A stretch of 64,000 nt of DNA from the NCBI GenBank assembly GCA_963977405.1, contig CAXBOY010000001.1, forward strand, positions 19,855-83,854, read 5' to 3'. Position numbers and translations under genes: made by a program. The stretch is from UBA5078 sp963977405 (GTDB taxonomy: Bacteria > Pseudomonadota > Gammaproteobacteria > Pseudomonadales > Pseudohongiellaceae). Shown one piece after another: positions 60,410 through 64,000 of this stretch (positions are counted from its first letter, which is position 1; each line of letters begins with the position of its first letter). The notes beneath the pieces are model-generated. The model searched no databases. It was given only the letters and a program-made list of their open reading frames with translations, and was not told the DNA's origin.

Positions 60410-60867
60410 ACTTAAGTGAGTTACAAGCTTTTCTAGAGGAATCGAATTGGGATGATGAGCCAGAGCCCGCCCATCCGACCGATAAAGTTAAGGGTGCAGC
60501 TGTAGCGAAACCGGCAGAAAAGCTAAAGACTCCTGCAGACTCTGCAATCGCCGATATTCCGATTTTTGTAGCAGATGTGCCTGATCCCGTGGATACCATT
60601 CCAACGCTAGAGGTGGAGCCAGCATTACAGCGGGCGGCATCTAGCGCGCCTGTGAAGCTCGTGCCGCGTGTCAAAGAGGATCCAAATCAGGCAGAACCAG
60701 AATTGCGAGTCACCGAGAGCGTGCGCGAACGCTTAATGGAAGTGGAGATGGCGCAGAAAATGGGCTACTTGCTTTGTAAGTGCACTTGGCCCCCACAAAT
60801 CATGGTACTCACTGGCACCGACCACGTGTATCGCTGCCGCCGCTGCTCCCGCGTTCGCGAAATGTAA
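60406..60867 (+). CDS. Uncharacterised protein with C-terminal zinc-ribbon-like motif
   Basis: I do not recognise this 153-residue protein. The first 100 residues are acidic and Pro/Ala-rich (SELQAFLEESNWDDEPEPAH and similar) and look disordered. A helix (ESVRERLMEVEMAQKMGYLL) leads to a CKC-x17-CRRC pattern (LLCKCTWPPQIMVL, then YRCRRCSRVREM) that can bind zinc. It has no signal or membrane segment. Its ATG overlaps the stop of the kinase-like gene by four bases, so the two are translationally coupled and probably work together, for example as an adaptor for the ATPase. This is inference from the overlap. Confidence 0.7.
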   Translation: MNLSELQAFLEESNWDDEPEPAHPTDKVKGAAVAKPAEKLKTPADSAIADIPIFVADVPDPVDTIPTLEVEPALQRAASSAPVKLVPRVKEDPNQAEPELRVTESVRERLMEVEMAQKMGYLLCKCTWPPQIMVLTGTDHVYRCRRCSRVREM

Positions 60868-61003
60868 GCCTCTGGCCCGTCCCGCACTCTTTTTCTCATG
60901 GTTGGCAAGCTATGTGCTTACTTAAGGCTATAGCATTTTTTATTGGAAATCCGGCCATTGTTTGCCGTTTTTTCGTAGCCTAATACCGAAAGGGTCGCTC
61001 ATC

Positions 61004-61660
61004 ATGCTCAAGCGTGTGTTATTTCTTCTCTGCATCAGTGCGCTCAGTGCCTGTGGTCATGTGCATCACCTCTATAATCAAGGAGTTGCCGCGACTGGTG
61101 CAACGGGCCTTATTCCAGATCATAACGTTACGCGCACTGCTAATTGGGTGCTAGGTCAAGACACCAGTTTCTATGTTGCCCTAAGCGGCCTTGCAGCGAT
61201 GCAAGAGGCCGTACTCAACCAGAACAATGCTGTGTTAGCACCGAGTGCATTCTATGTTGAGGATCAAGTAGCAGATTTGCTCGCCAATCAGATTAGTCGG
61301 CAGTTTCCTCGCGTCATGCGCGCTAGTGGCACCGAGACCCTGTTCGATGCCCGGGAAAGCGCACTTAACAATCGTATCGATTTTGTAGTCTACCCGCGCA
61401 TCTATGTCTGGGAAGACACCATCGGCACCTGGTCGGAGATGGCCAGTGCACTGCGCCATCGCAAGGCTACCGATATGGGCGCTGCCTTCGGCTTAGACCG
61501 TGCGCGTCTGCAGTTAACACTTCTGGATGCGACTAGTGGCCGCATTCTAGACGTCGTTACCATCGATACCCGTGCTGGTGTGATCAACCTATATGAGGAA
61601 AATCCCCAGCGCCTGTTAGCCAGCGCCGTTGGTCGTTATGTGGATTCTCTGGTACCGTAA
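61004..61660 (+). CDS. Predicted lipoprotein, DUF4823-like
   Basis: The 218-residue protein has a lipoprotein signal (MLKRVLFLLCISALSAC, with LSAC as lipobox and Cys17 as the lipid site). The mature part has FYVEDQVADLLANQISRQFPRVMRA, then RIDFVVYPRIYVWEDTIGTWSEM and RARLQLTLLDATSGRILDVVTIDTRAG, a pattern that resembles DUF4823 lipoproteins of Pseudomonas. Such proteins are thought to sit in the envelope, with no known activity. ATG 61004 gives the signal peptide directly; an earlier in-frame start only adds a polar stretch. It is 136 bases after the Zn-ribbon gene and 29 before the DUF1285 gene. Confidence 0.7.
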   Translation: MLKRVLFLLCISALSACGHVHHLYNQGVAATGATGLIPDHNVTRTANWVLGQDTSFYVALSGLAAMQEAVLNQNNAVLAPSAFYVEDQVADLLANQISRQFPRVMRASGTETLFDARESALNNRIDFVVYPRIYVWEDTIGTWSEMASALRHRKATDMGAAFGLDRARLQLTLLDATSGRILDVVTIDTRAGVINLYEENPQRLLASAVGRYVDSLVP

Positions 61661-61689
61661 GTGGCCGTAACAGCGCCATTGACGAGGAG

Positions 61690-62250
61690 ATGATGCAAGA
61701 CAATCGTGTGCCTACCGAAAGCCTCTTGAGCGCCATTGGCGAGTTCAATGGTCCAGCCCCTGTACATCTTTGGGACCCTCCCTATTGCGGCAAGATCGAC
61801 ATTCGCATCGCTCGCGATGGCCGCTGGTATCACGATGGTAGCCTGATTCGCAGGCCAGCCTTGGTCCAATTATTCGCCTCTGTATTGCGCCGTGAGCCGG
61901 ACGGTTCCTTCTCTCTAGTCACCCCTGCAGAGCGCGTTAGCATAGAGGTAGAGGACTGTCCCTTCGTGGCGACTCTGCTGGATGTGCAAGGAGAAGGGGA
62001 TGCCCGTCGCCTAAAGTTCACCTTGAACACGGGTGAGACGGTGACTGCTGACGCTGAACACGCCATTGAAGTGGGCGAGGAGGGTACAGAGCCCCATCCC
62101 ACACTTCACGTACGCAATGGTTTAGAGGCCCTAATCTCACGCAACGTTTTTTATCAAATGGTGGCTTTGGCGAGAATAGAGTCGGGCGAGCAGGGCGAGC
62201 AGCTCGTGTTGGAAAGCGCGGGTGGCGAATTCCTGCTAGGTAAAATCTAA
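61690..62250 (+). CDS. DUF1285 protein
   Basis: The 186-residue protein matches DUF1285: PVHLWDPPYCGKIDIRIARDGRWYHDGSLIRRPALVQLFASVLRREPDGSFSLVTPAERVSIEVED, then a beta-rich domain ending HPTLHVRNGLEALISRNVFYQMVALA. It has no signal or membrane segment and is probably cytosolic. Family function is unknown; solved relatives are small beta-rich folds. GAGGAG directly abuts ATG 61690, so the second ATG at 61693 may be used instead. It converges with a small lipoprotein gene 14 bases away. Confidence 0.85.
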   Translation: MMQDNRVPTESLLSAIGEFNGPAPVHLWDPPYCGKIDIRIARDGRWYHDGSLIRRPALVQLFASVLRREPDGSFSLVTPAERVSIEVEDCPFVATLLDVQGEGDARRLKFTLNTGETVTADAEHAIEVGEEGTEPHPTLHVRNGLEALISRNVFYQMVALARIESGEQGEQLVLESAGGEFLLGKI

Positions 62251-62264
62251 GGAGTCTCGATGGC

Positions 62265-62531
62265 TTAGCGAGGGCGCAGGCTGCCGCGTGGGGCAGGCGC
62301 AGCGGGATCATTCTTCATACCTTGCGCTGCCGCTTCACCGACAGTGATTGCCGTATCTACGACGATATTTGCCGCTTGCTTGCCGTATTCGACGCCTTTG
62401 TCGGCAGTCTTGACCGTGCCCTTGCCCACATAGGCACTGCCATAGCCTAGAGGTGCTGTCACAAACCCACAGCTGTTTAGCAGCAATGTAGAGGCCACCA
62501 GCGCGGCAATAGTGAAAAAGCGATTTTTCAT
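62265..62531 (-). CDS. Small predicted lipoprotein
   Basis: The 88-residue protein starts MKNRFFTIAALVASTLLLNSCGFV, a lipoprotein signal with the lipobox LNSC and Cys21 as lipid site. The mature part is Gly/Ala/Lys-rich with GYGSAYVGKGTVKTADKGVEYGKQAANIVVDTAITVGEAAAQGM, likely one amphipathic helix, and a Pro/Arg tail. I do not recognise a family. An earlier in-frame ATG would add ten polar residues before the signal and is less likely. It faces the DUF1285 gene and is divergent from etfB. Confidence 0.65.
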   Translation of the reverse strand: MKNRFFTIAALVASTLLLNSCGFVTAPLGYGSAYVGKGTVKTADKGVEYGKQAANIVVDTAITVGEAAAQGMKNDPAAPAPRGSLRPR

Positions 62532-62657
62532 GGCATTAATCTCGTTTGTAATTAGCTTCAAATGGCGCGTGTTCTTAGTTCTATACGCAATCTCTGTGCC
62601 GCAAATTTTACTTAGTTCAGTTATCGGCCGCTTGGCAGATTATTCAAGCTTTCTTTG

Positions 62658-62676
62658 TTGACAATAAGTTGTCCAA
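62658..62676. promoter_or_regulatory. Imperfect dyad upstream of etfB
   Basis: TTGACAA (62658-62664) and TTGTCCAA (62669-62676) are inverted complements apart from one extra C, around a 4-base TAAG centre. It lies about 50 bases upstream of the candidate -35 of etfBA, so it might be an activator site. The first half also resembles a -35 box, but no -10 matches it. Confidence 0.3.
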
Positions 62677-62726
62677 TATCGCTCGTCTATGGGATCGCTC
62701 AACTGTCCATAACGGTTGCTCATTAT

Positions 62727-62755
62727 TGACGCACTGCGATAAACCCGGCATTATT
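62727..62755 (+). promoter_or_regulatory. Promoter candidate for etfBA
   Basis: TTGACG (62727-62732), 17 bases and CATTAT (62750-62755) match five and four consensus positions. A start near 62762 gives a leader of about 95 bases to etfB. Confidence 0.4.
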
Positions 62756-62856
62756 GCCCCCTTTCCGGGGCATACCCGCTGAATTTGATCAAGGATTCAT
62801 CAAATTAGAGCGCGCCTTTCTCTTACTCAATAAACTCAATACACAGTGGAGAATCC

Positions 62857-63606
62857 ATGAAGATTCTTGTGGCAGTCAAACGTGTTGTCGACGCGAACGT
62901 AAAGGTTCGTGTGAAGGCAGATAACAGCGGCGTCGAGCTGACTAATGCCAAAATGGCAATTAACCCATTCTGTGAGATCGCCGTAGAAGAGGCGATCCGC
63001 TTGAAGGAGAAGGGGCACGCAGAAGAAGTCGTCGTCGTGTCTATTGGCGAGAAAGCCTGCCAAGAGCAGATCCGCACTTCTCTGGCCTTAGGTGCAGACC
63101 GTGGCATCCATGTAGAGGCCGAAGATGGCCTGCAGCCACTTGCGGTGGCCAAGCTACTCAAAGCCTTGGTAGAAAAAGAGGGCATCGACCTCGTGTTGGT
63201 AGGTAAGCAATCTATCGATTCAGACAATAATCAAGTGGCACAGATGCTCGCTGCGATTGGCAATATGCCACAGGGCACTTTCGCCTGTGGACTCGAAGTG
63301 GCAGATGGCAAGCTCAAGGTTACGCGTGAGATCGACGGTGGAGAGCAAACGGTATTGCTGACGCTTCCTGCGGTGGTCTCCACTGACTTGCGTCTGAACG
63401 AGCCGCGTTATGCGTCGTTACCCAACATCATGAAAGCGAAGAAAAAGCCTATCGATACCGTAACTCCAAGCGATCTCGGAGTTGATGTTAGTTCTGGCCT
63501 GAAGATCCTCAGCGTTGAGGCGCCGGCTGGGCGCACCGCGGGCATTAAAGTTGCCAGCGTCGACGAGCTGATTAGTAAGCTTAAGTCCGAAGCCAAGGTG
63601 ATCTAA
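62857..63606 (+). CDS. etfB: Electron transfer flavoprotein beta subunit
   Basis: EtfB and EtfA form the FAD/AMP heterodimer that carries electrons from acyl-CoA dehydrogenases to the ETF:quinone oxidoreductase. The 249-residue protein begins MKILVAVKRVVDANVKVRV and contains NPFCEIAVEEAIRLKEKG, LVLVGKQSIDSDNNQVAQMLAA near residue 113 and the family signature VSTDLRLNEPRYASLPNIMKAKKKPI near 176, with the loop that docks on dehydrogenases. SD GGAG stands 7 bases before ATG. It is followed by etfA after 47 bases. Confidence 0.97.
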   Translation: MKILVAVKRVVDANVKVRVKADNSGVELTNAKMAINPFCEIAVEEAIRLKEKGHAEEVVVVSIGEKACQEQIRTSLALGADRGIHVEAEDGLQPLAVAKLLKALVEKEGIDLVLVGKQSIDSDNNQVAQMLAAIGNMPQGTFACGLEVADGKLKVTREIDGGEQTVLLTLPAVVSTDLRLNEPRYASLPNIMKAKKKPIDTVTPSDLGVDVSSGLKILSVEAPAGRTAGIKVASVDELISKLKSEAKVI

Positions 63607-63653
63607 ACCCACCGATCCGGTATTCATTTGCTAAGTATATAGAAGGGTAATTC

Positions 63654-64000
63654 ATGAGCGTTTTAGTCATTGCAGAGCACGATAATGCAGCATTGAAACC
63701 AGCGACGTTGAGCACTGTCACCGCTGCCCTAGCGATAGAGGCTGATGTGACGGTTCTTGTTGCCGGTGCAGCTTGCGCGGCAGTCGCAACAGCTGCCTCC
63801 GCCATTACAGGCGTGAGCAAAGTTTTAGTTGCGGACAACGCAGCCTATGATCACCAACTGCCAGAGGCAGTAGCACCACTAGTTGCGGAAGTCGCTGTGG
63901 GCTACAGCCATGTGCTAGCTGCGGCTACGACTACTGGTAAGAATCTTATGCCTCGCGTAGCAGGCTTGTTAGATGTCGCACAAATTTCCGACATCGTTGC
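63654..64000 (+). CDS. etfA: Electron transfer flavoprotein alpha subunit (partial, 3' end outside window)
   Basis: Only the first about 115 residues are visible. They begin MSVLVIAEHDNAALKPATLSTVTAAL and continue with VSKVLVADNAAYDHQLPEAVAPLVAEVA, YSHVLAAATTTGKNLMPRVAGLLDVAQISDIV, the N-terminal domain of EtfA. The FAD-binding C-terminal domain lies beyond the window. It is cotranscribed with etfB; an AGAAGGG-type SD precedes ATG 63654. Confidence 0.95.
   Translation, partial: MSVLVIAEHDNAALKPATLSTVTAALAIEADVTVLVAGAACAAVATAASAITGVSKVLVADNAAYDHQLPEAVAPLVAEVAVGYSHVLAAATTTGKNLMPRVAGLLDVAQISDIV

Larger units (their letters stand above)
62532..62856. other. Intergenic region between the small lipoprotein gene and etfB
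   Basis: This 325-base stretch has no open frame that I accept. It holds an imperfect dyad TTGACAA-TAAG-TTGTCCAA (62658-62676), two copies of ATCGCTC (near 62677 and 62692), and a promoter candidate for etfBA at 62727-62755. The last 60 bases are a plain leader to etfB. Confidence 0.6.

Noticed and set aside
62658..62663. TTGACA as the -35 of etfBA
   Set aside because: No -10-like sequence is found 15-19 bases downstream; the TTGACG/CATTAT pair further on fits better.

Overview
The window is a gene-dense stretch of chromosome from a gammaproteobacterium. Gene order closely follows the Pseudomonas/Cellvibrio type of chromosome, as I recall it: csiV-mfd-gap-nqrABCDEF-apbE-sthA, leuCD-asd-fimV-truA-trpF-accD-folC-dedD-cvpA-purF, and topA-lexA-nagZ-hpt. 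The Na+-pumping NADH dehydrogenase (Nqr) in place of a proton-pumping complex I at this locus, together with SelU, FimV/HubP and a Bat operon, fits a marine or brackish heterotroph of the Cellvibrionales/OMG type. This placement is an inference from gene content and order only. I see no rRNA, tRNA, CRISPR array, insertion sequence, phage gene or integrase; it reads as core genome with a few lineage-specific pieces.

Layout. 1-4282 (minus): mfd followed by a partial csiV. 4408-5943: N-terminally extended GAPDH with its own promoter. 5977-14870: the nqrABCDEF operon with its two maturation factors apbE and nqrM, then the soluble transhydrogenase sthA, a block devoted to NADH/NADPH redox balance and sodium-motive force. 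14893-18927: gpsA, a DUF4389 membrane protein with a histone-H1-like tail, a DUF4892/OmpA-like protein, folE (minus) and prmB. 19084-23519: aroC, leuC, leuD and asd; leuB, which I would expect between leuD and asd, is absent. 23657-35620: fimV, truA, trpF-trpB-trpA, accD, folC, a SPOR protein, cvpA and purF.

35675-47171 holds two convergent MoxR systems. The first is moxR-DUF58-transglutaminase (plus). The second is moxR-DUF58-DUF4381-batA-batB/C-batD-yciH (minus), driven by a good sigma-70-like promoter with a perfect palindrome in its spacer. 47403-50921: DUF2835, pyrD, a glutaredoxin-like protein, tatD and a degenerate EAL/HDOD protein. 51107-58610: ilvE with a strong terminator, topA, a REP-type palindrome that contains the lexA stop codon, lexA with a clear SOS box and a second palindrome next to it, nagZ, hpt and selU. 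58835-62531: a poorly characterised group made of a tyrosine-kinase-like membrane ATPase with an altered Walker A-prime motif and no tyrosine cluster, a translationally coupled Zn-ribbon protein, a lipoprotein, a DUF1285 protein and a small convergent lipoprotein. 62857-64000: etfB and the start of etfA.

The best candidates for undescribed biology are the orphan kinase-like/Zn-ribbon pair (58835-60867), the paired MoxR systems with yciH at the end of the bat operon, and three regulatory arrangements: the palindrome in the bat promoter, the second palindrome at lexA, and the REP overlapping the end of lexA. NqrC also carries Ser in place of the usual flavinylated Thr.
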